Positions 36,073 through 44,815 of a stretch of DNA of 64,000 bases are shown one piece after another (position 1 is the first letter of the stretch; each line of letters opens with the position of its first letter). Position numbers and translations under genes: made by a program. Origin of the DNA: Micromonospora violae (lineage in GTDB: Bacteria > Actinomycetota > Actinomycetes > Mycobacteriales > Micromonosporaceae); assembly GCF_004217135.1 (NCBI RefSeq), contig NZ_SHKK01000001.1, forward strand, positions 5,270,001 through 5,334,000. Reading direction: 5' to 3'. A model generated the notes under the pieces. The model had not been told where the DNA came from. It worked only from the letters and a program-made list of their open reading frames with translations, and made no database searches.

Positions 36073-37256
36073 CGGGCATGACCACCGACGCCGGGGACCT
36101 CCGTGAACTGACCGTCGGCACCGGGGCCGGCCTGGTGGCCGGCACCGGTGATCAGCAGCTCGGCACCGACATGGTGCTGAACATCGGCCCGCAGCACCCC
36201 TCCACCCATGGTGTGCTGCGGTTGAAGTTGGTGCTCGACGGCGAGCGGGTGGTCGCCTGCGAACCGATCGTCGGTTACATGCACCGGGGCGCGGAGAAGC
36301 TCTTCGAGGTGCGCGACTACCGGCAGATCATCGTGCTGGCCAACCGGCACGACTGGCTGTCGGCGTTCTCCAACGAGCTGGGTGTGGTGCTCGCGGTGGA
36401 ACGCCTGATGGGCATGGAGGTGCCGGAGCGGGCGACCTGGCTGCGGATGGCCCTCGCCGAGCTGAACCGGGTGCTGAACCACCTGATGTTCCTCGGCTCG
36501 TACCCGTTGGAGATCGGGGCGATCACGCCGATCTTCTACGCCTTCCGGGAACGGGAGACCATCCAGGCGGTGATGGAGGAGGTCTCCGGCGGCCGGATCC
36601 ATTACATGTTCAACCGGGTGGGTGGCCTCAAGGAGGAGGTGCCGTACGGGTGGACCGGCCGGGCCCGCGCGGCGATCGGCGAGGTGCGCCGCCGGTTGCC
36701 CGACCTGGACCAGCTGATCCGGCGCAACGACATCTTCCTGGCCCGTACCGTCGGGGTGGGCGTGCTGTCCGCCGCGGACGCTGCCGCGTTCGGCGCGTCC
36801 GGGCCGGTGGCCCGCGCCTCCGGGCTCGACCTGGACCTGCGCCGCGACGACCCGTACCTGGCCTACGACGAGTTGGACGTGCCGGTGGTCACCCGGACCG
36901 CCGGGGACTGCCACGCGCGTTTCGAGGTGCTGCTCGACCAGGTGTACGCGTCGCTGGACCTCGCCGAGCAGTGCCTCGAGCGGGTGGACCGGCTGACCGG
37001 GCCGGTGAACACCCGGCTGCCGAAGGTGCTCAAGGCGCCGGAGGGGCACACGTACGCCTGGACGGAGAACCCGCTCGGTATCAACGGCTACTACCTGGTG
37101 TCCCGGGGCGAGAAGACTCCGTGGCGGTTGAAGCTGCGCACCGCCTCGTACGCGAACGTGCAGGCGTTGTCCACCCTACTCCCCGGTTGCCTGGTCCCCG
37201 ATCTGATCGCGATTCTCGGCTCGATGTTCTTCGTGGTCGGCGACATCGACAAGTGA
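36069..37256 (+). CDS. nuoD: NADH-quinone oxidoreductase subunit D homologue (orphan)
   Basis: 395 residues. Homologue of the 49-kDa quinone-site subunit of complex [55 protein letters not shown] and the C-terminal FFVVGDIDK are all conserved. No other nuo gene is in the window, so this is a second or isolated NuoD. The start ATG (36069) overlaps the MidA-type methyltransferase stop (ATGA); a second ATG lies at 36078. The pairing with a putative NuoD methyltransferase suggests modification or maturation of this subunit (inference). Confidence 0.9.
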   Translation: MTGMTTDAGDLRELTVGTGAGLVAGTGDQQLGTDMVLNIGPQHPSTHGVLRLKLVLDGERVVACEPIVGYMHRGAEKLFEVRDYRQIIVLANRHDWLSAFSNELGVVLAVERLMGMEVPERATWLRMALAELNRVLNHLMFLGSYPLEIGAITPIFYAFRERETIQAVMEEVSGGRIHYMFNRVGGLKEEVPYGWTGRARAAIGEVRRRLPDLDQLIRRNDIFLARTVGVGVLSAADAAAFGASGPVARASGLDLDLRRDDPYLAYDELDVPVVTRTAGDCHARFEVLLDQVYASLDLAEQCLERVDRLTGPVNTRLPKVLKAPEGHTYAWTENPLGINGYYLVSRGEKTPWRLKLRTASYANVQALSTLLPGCLVPDLIAILGSMFFVVGDIDK

Positions 37257-37265
37257 CGGGGGCCG

Positions 37266-37279
37266 GCTGACCGGTCAGC
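37266..37279. terminator. Perfect palindrome between convergent nuoD and the 37275 gene
   Basis: GCTGACCGGTCAGC, 10 bp after the nuoD stop and containing the stop codon of the opposing gene. No loop and no U-tract; terminator function is uncertain. Confidence 0.35.
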
Positions 37280-38780
37280 GCCACCGGTCGGTGGGCGGCG
37301 TGCCCCCGGCACGCGGCACGTCGTCCTGGGGCGGGTAGCCGTAGCGCTCGTCGACCCGCCGCCGGCCGGTCCGCTCGGGCACGGGTTCCGCCTGGTGGCC
37401 GCGTTGGCGCGGTGGTCGCCACTCGTCCGGTACCGGCACACCACCCGCCGGCAGCGCGGGTCGTCCCGGCTCGGCCCGCCAGCCACCGTCGCGGTCGTGT
37501 CGGCGCGCCGGCTCGTCCCGGGGGTACGCGTCGCGCTCCTCGTAGCGGCCGGGGTCCTCGTAGCGGCCGGCGTCCTGGTAGTGGGGCGGCTCCTCGTGGC
37601 GGACGGTGGCCCAGCGGTCGGCCACCCGGTACTCGGTGCCGGTGTCGTCGGCGTGCACCTCAGCCCGGCGTTCGCCGACCCGCAACTCGCGGCCGTTCTC
37701 GTCGTCGCGGACGGCGGCCCACCGGTCACCGGCCCGCAGCTGCGACCAGTACTCGCCGGTGTCGTCGGCTCGCAGCGGCGGCCCCGGTTGCGGTGCTGCC
37801 GCGCCCGCCCGGTCGCGCTGCTCCGGCCAGCCCTGATCGTCCGGGTTGTCCCACGAGCCCGCCGCCGGCCGCTCCGGTGTGCGGTGCGACCGGGCCACCG
37901 GGGCGGGCTCGTCGGCCTGCGCGTACGCGTCGCGCCGATCTGTCCACTCCTGCGCTGGCGGGGTCCACTGACCGGCGTACCCACCGCCGTAGCGTCCAGC
38001 CGGCTCGGCCGGGCCGCCGTCCACCACTGTGTGCCGGGTGGTGACGTGCACGGTCTCGGTGTGTCGGACCACGCCACCCGGCCGGTGTGCCGGTTCGGGG
38101 CGGTCGTGCTCCCGCGAACGGGCGGAGCCGTACGCGGTGGTGGCGGGCCGTTCCCCGCCGTACATCCCGGCGGCCGGCGGTTCGGGGGCCTCCCGTGCGT
38201 ACGCCGGCTCGTCGTCCTGCTCGGAGCGCCCCCACCGGGGCGCGTCGTCAGGGCTCGACACCCGGGCGCGGCCGGCCGATGCGTCACCCGGCACCGGCAC
38301 CCGGCTACGCGCCACCGGCACGTCGTCCACCGGCGGCTCGGCGGGGGCCACCCGCGCCCGCCCGGCGCCGGCCGGCTCGACGGCGGGTGCGGCACCGGCG
38401 AGGGCCGCGCCGGTGGCGTCCAGGCGGCGGCGCAGCGCGGCGATCCCCTCCTGGGCCCGTTGTGCCTGGTCGAGTGCCTGGTTACCGCGCTGCGCGGCAG
38501 CCACGATCTCGCCGCGCAACTCCCGGCGCAAACCCTCGATCTCGTCCAGCAGTTCGTCGGTCCGCGCCGAGTCGCCCTCGCCGTCGGGCCGCAGCGCGAT
38601 GGAGAGGCCGATCAACACCACCGCGAGAATGGCGAGCACCGCGGCGAAGCGCAGCGGGCCGTTACCGTCGGCCACCAGCAGGATCAGCGCCGCCACCGGC
38701 GCGAGCGCGACGCCCGCCCAGAAGAGCATGGTCAGCAGCGGTGGTTGACGCCGGGCGTCTGAGGTGGCCGGGGCTGGCAT
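37275..38780 (-). CDS. Membrane protein with coiled coil and long repetitive disordered tail
   Basis: 501 residues. Two transmembrane helices (about residues 16-35 and 43-61), a coiled coil (DELLDEIEGLRRELRGEIV, about 73-120), then a 370-residue charged, Pro/Arg/Asp/Glu-rich tail. Near residues 340-410 the tail has three related units built on W/R-A-x-V-R/H-x-D-E/D-x-G-x-E-x-R-V (LRAGDRWAAVRDDENG, LRVGERRAEVHADDTG, YRVADRWATVRHEE). No family recognised. ATG 38778-38780, with TAGGCT 8 nt upstream. Confidence 0.8.
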   Translation of the reverse strand: MPAPATSDARRQPPLLTMLFWAGVALAPVAALILLVADGNGPLRFAAVLAILAVVLIGLSIALRPDGEGDSARTDELLDEIEGLRRELRGEIVAAAQRGNQALDQAQRAQEGIAALRRRLDATGAALAGAAPAVEPAGAGRARVAPAEPPVDDVPVARSRVPVPGDASAGRARVSSPDDAPRWGRSEQDDEPAYAREAPEPPAAGMYGGERPATTAYGSARSREHDRPEPAHRPGGVVRHTETVHVTTRHTVVDGGPAEPAGRYGGGYAGQWTPPAQEWTDRRDAYAQADEPAPVARSHRTPERPAAGSWDNPDDQGWPEQRDRAGAAAPQPGPPLRADDTGEYWSQLRAGDRWAAVRDDENGRELRVGERRAEVHADDTGTEYRVADRWATVRHEEPPHYQDAGRYEDPGRYEERDAYPRDEPARRHDRDGGWRAEPGRPALPAGGVPVPDEWRPPRQRGHQAEPVPERTGRRRVDERYGYPPQDDVPRAGGTPPTDRWR

Positions 38781-38788
38781 GGATGTGC

Positions 38789-38794
38789 AGCCTA
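38789..38794 (-). promoter_or_regulatory. Near-leaderless -10 box for the 38780 gene
   Basis: TAGGCT on the minus strand, 8 nt before the ATG. Spacing is 1-2 nt longer than the clear leaderless cases. Confidence 0.4.
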
Positions 38795-38835
38795 CCCACG
38801 ATATGCAGCGGAGGGAACGGGTCCCCGGCACGCGT

Positions 38836-38869
38836 CGACGCCCCCGCCCGGTCGTGGGCGGGGGCGTCG
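38836..38869. terminator. Terminator after the osmoprotectant binding-protein gene
   Basis: 14-bp perfect stem (38836-38849 with 38856-38869), loop GGTCGT, 20 bp past the stop at 38890. No strong U-tract. Confidence 0.75.
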
Positions 38870-38889
38870 GCGGCGCGTACGCAGAGGGC

Positions 38890-39894
38890 TCAGCTGGTGG
38901 CGAAGGCACCGTCCGAAGAGAAGATCAGACCCACGCTGATCGACCCGTCGCGCAGCCCGCTCTTGGTCAGTGGTCCGCCCTGGTCCAGCGAGGAGAACTT
39001 GCCGAACGACAGCCCGTACGTCTTCTCCAGGCCCGGCTTGCAGAACGGACGCTGCTCGCACTCCGGCGGGCCACCCAGCACGGTCGCGCTGCCGGAGCAC
39101 TTCGCGGCCAGTTCGGAGAGGGTCCGCACGCCGTGCTTGTCGGCGAAGGCCTGGGTCACCGCGAAGGCGTTCTGGTCCTGCGCGGCGGCCGGGGTGCCGA
39201 AGGTGAGGCCGGCCTTGTCGCCCTCGGCCTTGAGCGCGGTCACCGTGGTGTTGATGTCCGGCGAGGAGATCGGCTGCGCGTTCTGGCCGTTGGCCTTGGT
39301 GTTGAGGAACTCGGCCATGGTCGCCGCGTACTCCGGGACGACCTGGATCTCGCCCTTCTCCAGGGCCGGCGCGTAGAGCTCCCGGTTGCCGATCTGCTGC
39401 ACCTTGACCTGGTAGCCGGCGGCGGTGAGCGCGATCCGGTAGAGCTCGCCCAGAATCTGGCTCTCGGCGAAGTTGCCGGCGCCGACGGTGATGTCGCCGC
39501 CGGGGCCCTTGGCGATGCCCGCGGTGAGGTTGTTCGCGGTGGCGAACTCCTCGGCCGCGACCTTGGGGGTCTTGCGGTCCTCGTTGACGGCCTTGTTGAG
39601 CTGGATCAGCTTCGGGGTGTCCAGCGCGGCGGAGACCTTGTCCAGTGCGGCGATCAGCTGCGGGTTGGCCGCCTTGCTGTTGACCGCCGGGATGACGTTG
39701 TCGGAGTTCTGGAGCTTCTTGTCGTCCTGCAGAGCGATGAGCTGCTGGCCGGCGACCGGGGCGCACCCCGCGCCGGAGGCGCTGGTCTGGGGTGCGTCGG
39801 TGCCGGAGGAGCCGGCGTCACCGCAGCCGGTGAGGAGTGCCGCCCCGGCGACGGCGCTGACCGCGCCGATGGCCAGACGTGTACGTGCGCGCAT
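38890..39894 (-). CDS. Osmoprotectant (glycine betaine/choline-type) ABC substrate-binding lipoprotein, apparently circularly permuted
   Basis: 334 residues. Lipobox LLTGC (Cys24). In ordinary OpuAC/ProX proteins the chain begins near DITVGAGNFAESQILGELY and ends with a segment like LEDDKGLFPPYNVAPVV...LSGKLTTEDMRELN. Here the latter type of segment (QLIALQDDKKLQNSDNVIPA to DTPKLIQLN, residues 51-100) comes first, the canonical start follows at residue 134, and the protein stops at SVGLIFSSDGAFATS, just where that segment normally follows. The two lobes are thus complete but reordered. It lies downstream of two permease genes. ATG 39892-39894 with GGAAGG. Confidence 0.88.
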   Translation of the reverse strand: MRARTRLAIGAVSAVAGAALLTGCGDAGSSGTDAPQTSASGAGCAPVAGQQLIALQDDKKLQNSDNVIPAVNSKAANPQLIAALDKVSAALDTPKLIQLNKAVNEDRKTPKVAAEEFATANNLTAGIAKGPGGDITVGAGNFAESQILGELYRIALTAAGYQVKVQQIGNRELYAPALEKGEIQVVPEYAATMAEFLNTKANGQNAQPISSPDINTTVTALKAEGDKAGLTFGTPAAAQDQNAFAVTQAFADKHGVRTLSELAAKCSGSATVLGGPPECEQRPFCKPGLEKTYGLSFGKFSSLDQGGPLTKSGLRDGSISVGLIFSSDGAFATS

Positions 39895-40095
39895 GTGCCC
39901 GCCTTCCGTGTCCCGGCGCGACCCGTTCCGGGCCGGCCGCGTGTCCGACGGGCGATCCTGACTGTCGGCCGCCCGCGAATATCCACCCAACATCGTCCGG
40001 GAGCGACCGACAACTTGAGGTGGACTTCGTCACCGCATCGTCACCGATCGGCCGGGCGCGGGTCGGCGGCTCGACGCCGGGCTCACCCGGACGGG

Positions 40096-40836
40096 TCAGG
40101 CGCTCCCGGTGGCGTCGGCGGCCCGGGGCCGCCCCGGTCGCCGCCGCCCACGCCGCAGTGGTTTGGGGGTGACCAGCCGTTCGACGCCGCCGAGGACCAC
40201 CTCGGCGAGCAGAGCGAGCCCGGCCACCAGCACACCGCCGGCGACGATCTGCCCGCCGCCGGCCGCGATACCGATGCCGAAACCGGTGCGGATGATCTGG
40301 CCGAGGCCACCGCCGTTGACGAAGGACGCCAGCGCCGCGGTCGCGATCACCTGAACCGCCGCGGTGCGGAAGCCGGCCGCCAGGTAGGGCACCGCGAGCG
40401 GCAACTCCACCCGGCGCAACAGCTGTGCGCTGGACAGACCCATCCCCCGGGCCGCGTCGCGGGCCTCCGGGTCCACCTGCCGCACCCCGATGTACGCGTT
40501 CGCCAGCAGCGGCGGCACCGCGAAGACGGCCAGGGCCACCACGACCGGCGTCTTGCCGAAGCCGCTGGCGAAGACCACCGGCAGGATGGTCAGCAGCGCC
40601 AGGGTGGGGATGGCCAGGGTGGCGTTGGAGACCAGCACCACCAGGCCGCCACCTCGACCGAGGTGCCCCAACCAGAGCCCGAGCGGCCAGGCCACCAGGC
40701 AGCCGAGCGCCACCGCCAGGGCCGAGATCGTCAGGTGCTCACCGAGCCGGTCCAGCATGCCGCCGGGGTTGGTCCAGTTCAGTGGGTCGTTGATCCAGGT
40801 GATCGCCTGGCCGATCGGGTTTGCCGCGACGGTCAC
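40096..40836 (-). CDS. Osmoprotectant ABC transporter permease (second)
   Basis: 246 residues, ProW/OpuBB type. About five or six membrane helices. The EAA-like loop VDPEARDAARGMGLSSAQLLRRVELPLAVPYLAAG contacts the ATPase (only part of it is quoted here: ARDAARGMGLSSAQLL). The GTG start (40834-40836) overlaps the stop of the upstream permease (GTGA). The C-terminus is Arg/Pro-rich. A 200-bp gap separates it from the binding-protein gene. Confidence 0.88.
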   Translation of the reverse strand: MTVAANPIGQAITWINDPLNWTNPGGMLDRLGEHLTISALAVALGCLVAWPLGLWLGHLGRGGGLVVLVSNATLAIPTLALLTILPVVFASGFGKTPVVVALAVFAVPPLLANAYIGVRQVDPEARDAARGMGLSSAQLLRRVELPLAVPYLAAGFRTAAVQVIATAALASFVNGGGLGQIIRTGFGIGIAAGGGQIVAGGVLVAGLALLAEVVLGGVERLVTPKPLRRGRRRPGRPRAADATGSA

Positions 40837-41519
40837 CGCGCCCTCCGGGTGGACCAGGGGGTCACCAGCCGGGCAACCAGGATGAGCAGCAGGTCGAGTA
40901 CGACCGCGAGCGCCACGCAGAGCAGGGCGGCGGTCATGATCTCGGCCTTGTAGAGGTTGTTCTGGAAACCCGCGAAGATCAGCTGCCCGAGCCCGCCGTG
41001 CCCGACCAGCACCCCGACCGTGACCAACGCCACCGTCGAGACGGTCGCCAGCCGTACGCCGGTGACGATGCCCGGCAACGCCAGCGGCAGGTCGATCCGG
41101 AACAGGCGCCCCCACCGGCCGTACCCCATGCCCTCGGCGGCCTCGCGAACCTCCGGGGGCACCTGGTTGAGGCCGGCCACCACGTTGCGCACGATCAGCA
41201 GCAGCGCGTACAGGACCAGCCCGACCAGTACCGTGGTCGTCCCGGTGCCCAGGTAGGGGGCGATGAACGCGAAGAGCGCCAACGACGGGATGGTGTACAC
41301 CACCCCGCTGACGGCGAGGATCGGGCCGGCGAGCGGACGAACCCAGTACGCCAGCACGGACAACGGCAGGGCGATCAGCACGGCGATCAGCACCGCCCGC
41401 CCGGTGAGGGAGGCGTGTTCACGCACCGCGGCGAGGATCGTGTCAGAGTTGTCCCGCACGTACTGCCAGGAGAACCAGGGGTTACCCGGGTCGGCCCGGT
41501 AGCTCAGGCGGAAGGACAT
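40833..41519 (-). CDS. Osmoprotectant ABC transporter permease (first)
   Basis: 228 residues, OpuBB/OpuCB type with five or six helices and the loop VPPEVREAAEGMGYGRW. First gene of the permease-permease-binding protein operon. ATG 41517-41519 has no ribosome binding site. TAACGT lies 6 nt upstream, pointing to leaderless transcription from a promoter inside the 29-bp gap to the divergent ATPase gene. Confidence 0.88.
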   Translation of the reverse strand: MSFRLSYRADPGNPWFSWQYVRDNSDTILAAVREHASLTGRAVLIAVLIALPLSVLAYWVRPLAGPILAVSGVVYTIPSLALFAFIAPYLGTGTTTVLVGLVLYALLLIVRNVVAGLNQVPPEVREAAEGMGYGRWGRLFRIDLPLALPGIVTGVRLATVSTVALVTVGVLVGHGGLGQLIFAGFQNNLYKAEIMTAALLCVALAVVLDLLLILVARLVTPWSTRRAR

Positions 41520-41525
41520 ACGTGG

Positions 41526-41531
41526 ACGTTA
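41526..41531 (-). promoter_or_regulatory. Leaderless -10 box of the osmoprotectant permease operon
   Basis: TAACGT on the minus strand, 6 nt before the ATG at 41519. The -35 region would fall in the start of the divergent ATPase gene. Confidence 0.5.
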
Positions 41532-41548
41532 CCCCGGAGGCTGCCGAC

Positions 41549-42526
41549 GTGGCCCAATCCCCTCGCGCGGCATCGATCTCCCTACAGGGCATCCAGAAGC
41601 GCTACCCGAACGGCACCGAGGCCGTCCGGGGCCTCAGCCTGGATGTCCGCGCCGGCGAACTGGTGGTGCTGATCGGCCCGTCCGGCTGCGGCAAGTCGAC
41701 AGTGCTGCGGATGATCAATCGCCTGATCGAACCGACCGCCGGCCGCATCACGCTCGGCGACGAGGATGTCACCGACGTCGACCCGGTGCGACTGCGCCGT
41801 CGCATCGGGTACGTCATCCAGAACGTCGGCCTCTTTCCACACCAGACGGTGCGGGCCAACGTGGCCACCGTGCCGGGCCTGCTCCGCTGGCCCAAGGGCC
41901 AGACCCGGGCGCGGGTCGACGAGCTGCTCGACCTGGTCGGGCTCGACCCGACCGAGTTCGGGGGTCGTTATCCGCACGAGCTGTCGGGTGGCCAGCGGCA
42001 GCGGGTCGGGGTGGCTCGGGCGCTCGCCGCCGACCCGGTGGTGCTGTTGATGGACGAGCCGTTCTCGGCCGTCGATCCGATCGTCCGGGCCCGCCTGCAG
42101 GAGGAGTTCCTGCGCCTTCAGGCCGAGGTGCGCAAGACGATCGTGCTGGTCACCCACGACCTCGACGAGGCGGTCCGACTCGGTGACCGGATCGCGGTGC
42201 TCTCCGCGGGCGGGCACCTGGAGCAGTACGACACCCCGGCCGCGCTGCTCGGCGCACCCGCCACCCCGTTCGTTCAGGAGTTCGTCGGCACCGACCGGGG
42301 CATCCGCCGGCTGGCGGTCACCCCCCTCGACCGGGCGGCACTGGAGCCGGTGCCCGAGGACGCCGCACCGGACCTGCCCACCGTCGCGGTGGACGGCTCC
42401 GCGTACGACGCGTTGGCGGCCCTGCTCACCTCGGGTCGGGACCGGCTCCTCGTGACCGAGGCCGGCCGGCCGGTGGGCGCGCTCACCCGGCAGCGCCTCC
42501 TCGACCTCGGCCGCCCGACCAGCTGA
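41549..42526 (+). CDS. Osmoprotectant ABC transporter ATP-binding protein
   Basis: 325 residues, ProV/OpuBA type. Walker A LIGPSGCGKST, Q-loop VIQNVGLFPHQTV, signature LSGGQRQRVGVARAL, Walker B VVLLMDEPFSAVD and switch His in LVTHDLDEA. The C-terminus has one CBS-like unit (DRLLVTEAGRPVGALTRQRL), where OpuBA usually has two. GTG 41549 is chosen because GGAGG lies 8 nt upstream; a GTG at 41522 is open but has no ribosome binding site. Divergent from the two permeases it energises. Confidence 0.9.
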   Translation: MAQSPRAASISLQGIQKRYPNGTEAVRGLSLDVRAGELVVLIGPSGCGKSTVLRMINRLIEPTAGRITLGDEDVTDVDPVRLRRRIGYVIQNVGLFPHQTVRANVATVPGLLRWPKGQTRARVDELLDLVGLDPTEFGGRYPHELSGGQRQRVGVARALAADPVVLLMDEPFSAVDPIVRARLQEEFLRLQAEVRKTIVLVTHDLDEAVRLGDRIAVLSAGGHLEQYDTPAALLGAPATPFVQEFVGTDRGIRRLAVTPLDRAALEPVPEDAAPDLPTVAVDGSAYDALAALLTSGRDRLLVTEAGRPVGALTRQRLLDLGRPTS

Positions 42527-42538
42527 CCCGCCTCAGCT
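42521..42538. terminator. Stop-codon hairpin between convergent genes
   Basis: AGCTGA-CCCGCC-TCAGCT, containing the ATPase TGA. A larger alternative pairs CTGACCCG (42523-42530) with CGGGTCAG (42560-42567), which holds the stop of the opposing gene. Confidence 0.4.
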
Positions 42539-42563
42539 GGTCGCAGGCCCCGTCTCGGCCGGG

Positions 42564-43205
42564 TCAGGCGCGACCGCCGAGGCTGGCGATGCCGATGATC
42601 CAACCGGTGAGGAAGCCGTAGCCGGCACCGGCGCTGGCGTCCTGGAGAGCCCCCAGCAGTGACGGTGCCGGTCCGAGCAGCACCGCCAGCACGGCGGCCA
42701 GCCCGCCGGCCAGCACGTACGCGGCCCAGCCGGAGAAGAACTGGCTGACCGGGCCGGGCACCCGGGCGACCTGGGCGGCGGGCAACAGGTAGAGCAGGGC
42801 CACCGCGAGGACCACCAGCAGCACGGCCCGCAGGTCGGCGGCGAACAACCCGCCGGCCTGCCCGTCCGCGTCGAGCCGCCACGCCGGCCAGGCGAGCAGG
42901 CGCGCGTAGAACGCGCCCGCCGACTCCGGGTCGGTCAGGGTGACCGCCCACCCGGTGTACGCCGGGCTGCCGCAGATGCCGACCAGCAGCAACACGGCGA
43001 GCGCGCCGGTGCCGGCAGCCGTGCCGTAGCGGCTGACCGGGCCGGAGCGGCGGATGAGCGACGCGATCCGCCCAGGCCGCGAACCGGTGACCCGGGCCGA
43101 CCTGGGCTGCCCCGAGCGGCTCAGTGCTTCAGCAGGTAGTCGATGAAGGCGGCCCGCAGCAGCGGTGCCGACTCCTCGTAGCCGTGGCCGGTCAGCTCCC
43201 GCCAC
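42564..43205 (-). CDS. Hypothetical four-helix membrane protein
   Basis: Up to 213 residues. Four hydrophobic segments (LAVLLLVGICGSPAYTGW; DLRAVLLVVLAVALLYLLPA; AAYVLAGGLAAVLAVLLG; GYGFLTGWIIGIASLGG). The start is uncertain. The only ATG/GTG/TTG before the first helix is the GTG at 43203-43205, which overlaps the upstream gene by 85 bp. A CTG near the end of that gene is an alternative. Family unknown. Convergent with the osmoprotectant ATPase gene. Confidence 0.6.
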   Translation of the reverse strand: MAGADRPRLRGVGTAAAGRLHRLPAEALSRSGQPRSARVTGSRPGRIASLIRRSGPVSRYGTAAGTGALAVLLLVGICGSPAYTGWAVTLTDPESAGAFYARLLAWPAWRLDADGQAGGLFAADLRAVLLVVLAVALLYLLPAAQVARVPGPVSQFFSGWAAYVLAGGLAAVLAVLLGPAPSLLGALQDASAGAGYGFLTGWIIGIASLGGRA

Positions 43206-43429
43206 AGCGCGTTGGCCTCGTCGATCGTCGGGCCGATCGAGTTCGGAGCGCCGTCCAGCACCGTGGCCTCATCCGCGTTCGGCAGGTGGCGGATCACCGA
43301 CCAGTAGAACCCCACGTCCCGACGCTCCCGGGCCCGGGCGAACGCCCGCTCCCGCAGCTCCTCGGTGGACAGCGCGTCAAGCTCTTCGAACGAGGTTCCG
43401 CCGGGGGTGGCGGCAGGTGTGTCGGTCAT
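43121..43429 (-). CDS. Conserved small acidic hypothetical protein
   Basis: 102 residues starting MTDTPAATPGGTSFEELDAL. Soluble, mostly helical, with DVGFYWSVIRHLPNADEAT in the middle and ending SAPLLRAAFIDYLLKH. I do not recognise a named family. ATG 43427-43429, with TAGGCT 7 nt upstream, so probably leaderless. Its 3' end may overlap the next membrane-protein gene. Confidence 0.75.
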   Translation of the reverse strand: MTDTPAATPGGTSFEELDALSTEELRERAFARARERRDVGFYWSVIRHLPNADEATVLDGAPNSIGPTIDEANALWRELTGHGYEESAPLLRAAFIDYLLKH

Positions 43430-43436
43430 GTCGCCG

Positions 43437-43442
43437 AGCCTA
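43437..43442 (-). promoter_or_regulatory. Leaderless -10 box for the 43429 gene
   Basis: TAGGCT on the minus strand, 7 nt before the ATG. Confidence 0.45.
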
Positions 43443-43482
43443 ACGGTCGAGATCAGCTGCGGCCCGGCGGACGCGACACGGC

Positions 43483-44697
43483 TCACCGCTCGTCGGTGTC
43501 CCACCGCCGAGGGCCGTCCTCCCAGCGCGGGTCCCGCCACGGGTCGACCGGTTGGGGCGCGGCCTGGGTCGGCAGCGTCGGCGGCCAGTTGTCGACCGAC
43601 TGCGGCTGCGGCATCGTCCAACCCGAGCTGATCGTGCCGTCGCTGACCGGCTCGGGCTTGTCGGGGCTGCCGGACCGGGGCCGCCCGAGCGTCTCGACCA
43701 GCCGGGTGGCCAGCAGCCCGACGCCCAGCGCCGCCCCGCCGACCACCCAGTCACTGAGCGTCCAGCCGCGCTCCGACGCGTACACCCGGAAGACGGTGAC
43801 CAGGCCGACCGCCAGCAGCGTGCCGAACACACCACCTCGGCGACCGTACGCGCTGGTGCCGGCGAGCAGAGCCACACCGATCGCCAGCACCGTCCCGTCC
43901 AGCCCTGAGGTGGGTGCCACCGGCCCGGGGTCGTTGGCGGCGAGCAGCACGCCGCCGAGCGTGGCCAGCACCGTGGAAATGATCAGCGCGACGGCGGTCA
44001 CCACGGCGGCCGCCGCGCCCCGTCGGCGGGCCGGGTCGGCGATCGGCCGGTACCGGCCGACGAGGCGGCGGATCGCGCGGACCGCGCCGAACAGCCCACC
44101 CAGGACCGCCACCGCGGCGAACCCGGCGAAGAGGTACCCGGCGCTGCCGGTCGGGTCGTAGTCGCCCTGCATCAGCACGGGTGCCGAACGGCGTTCGATG
44201 TACACCACCACGGCGGCCGCGCCGGCCAGGCTGGCGGCCCAGCCCGGCACGTGCAGCACCACCACGACCAGCGCCAGCGCGAGCCCGCCCACCGCGGCGA
44301 CCGCCACCGCCTGGCCGATCGACACCGGCAGGCCCCGGTCACCCTGCTCGGCATAGTGCAGGGCGGCCGCGACCGCGATCGGCCCGATCGCCAGGTTCGG
44401 CGCGGCCGTCCGCAGGCTCAGCCCGGCAGCCAGCGCGAGCAACCCCAGCCCGACCGCGTCGATCAGCAGCGTACGCAGGTTGCCGTCGCGCACAGCGGCC
44501 GAATTCTCCTGCCAGAGCAGCCAGCTCACGGCCGCCAACCCGGCCAGCAACAACAGCTCCCACCCCAGGTGGACGCCGATGCGGTCCCGACCCGGCTCAC
44601 CGTGGGTGGGGTCGTCGAAGACGTTCTCCAGTACGGCGGCCGGCACCCCCGACGAGGGTTCGGCCAACCGGTCCCGGCCCGCTTCTTCGTACGCCAT
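43483..44697 (-). CDS. Orphan ABC permease of the ribose/branched-chain amino acid (BPD_transp_2) type
   Basis: 404 residues, eight to ten membrane helices. The order of LSLRTAAPNLAIGPIAVAAA, VVVLHVPGWAASLAGAAAVV and GLDGTVLAIGVALLAGTSAY followed by GRRGGVFGTLLAVGLVTV mirrors RbsC/LivH permeases. Extra cytoplasmic N-terminus and a Pro/Trp-rich C-terminal tail. No ATPase or binding protein lies nearby, so it either pairs with distant partners or has another job. ATG 44695-44697 with GGGGAGG upstream. Confidence 0.65.
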   Translation of the reverse strand: MAYEEAGRDRLAEPSSGVPAAVLENVFDDPTHGEPGRDRIGVHLGWELLLLAGLAAVSWLLWQENSAAVRDGNLRTLLIDAVGLGLLALAAGLSLRTAAPNLAIGPIAVAAALHYAEQGDRGLPVSIGQAVAVAAVGGLALALVVVVLHVPGWAASLAGAAAVVVYIERRSAPVLMQGDYDPTGSAGYLFAGFAAVAVLGGLFGAVRAIRRLVGRYRPIADPARRRGAAAAVVTAVALIISTVLATLGGVLLAANDPGPVAPTSGLDGTVLAIGVALLAGTSAYGRRGGVFGTLLAVGLVTVFRVYASERGWTLSDWVVGGAALGVGLLATRLVETLGRPRSGSPDKPEPVSDGTISSGWTMPQPQSVDNWPPTLPTQAAPQPVDPWRDPRWEDGPRRWDTDER

Positions 44698-44815
44698 GAC
44701 GCCGCCTCCCCAGTGGCCCGGCCGTCCCGTCCGGCCCGCGGACGTACCCTGGGCGGCCCTTGCTCTCCGATCGCAGGCACCGTACCCGCGCCCGCAGCCG
44801 GGCGTAACCCCCTGC

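Noticed and set aside
41522..41548. GTG at 41522 as start of the osmoprotectant ATPase
   Set aside because: No ribosome binding site, and only 2 bp from the divergent start codon; the GTG at 41549 has GGAGG at proper spacing.
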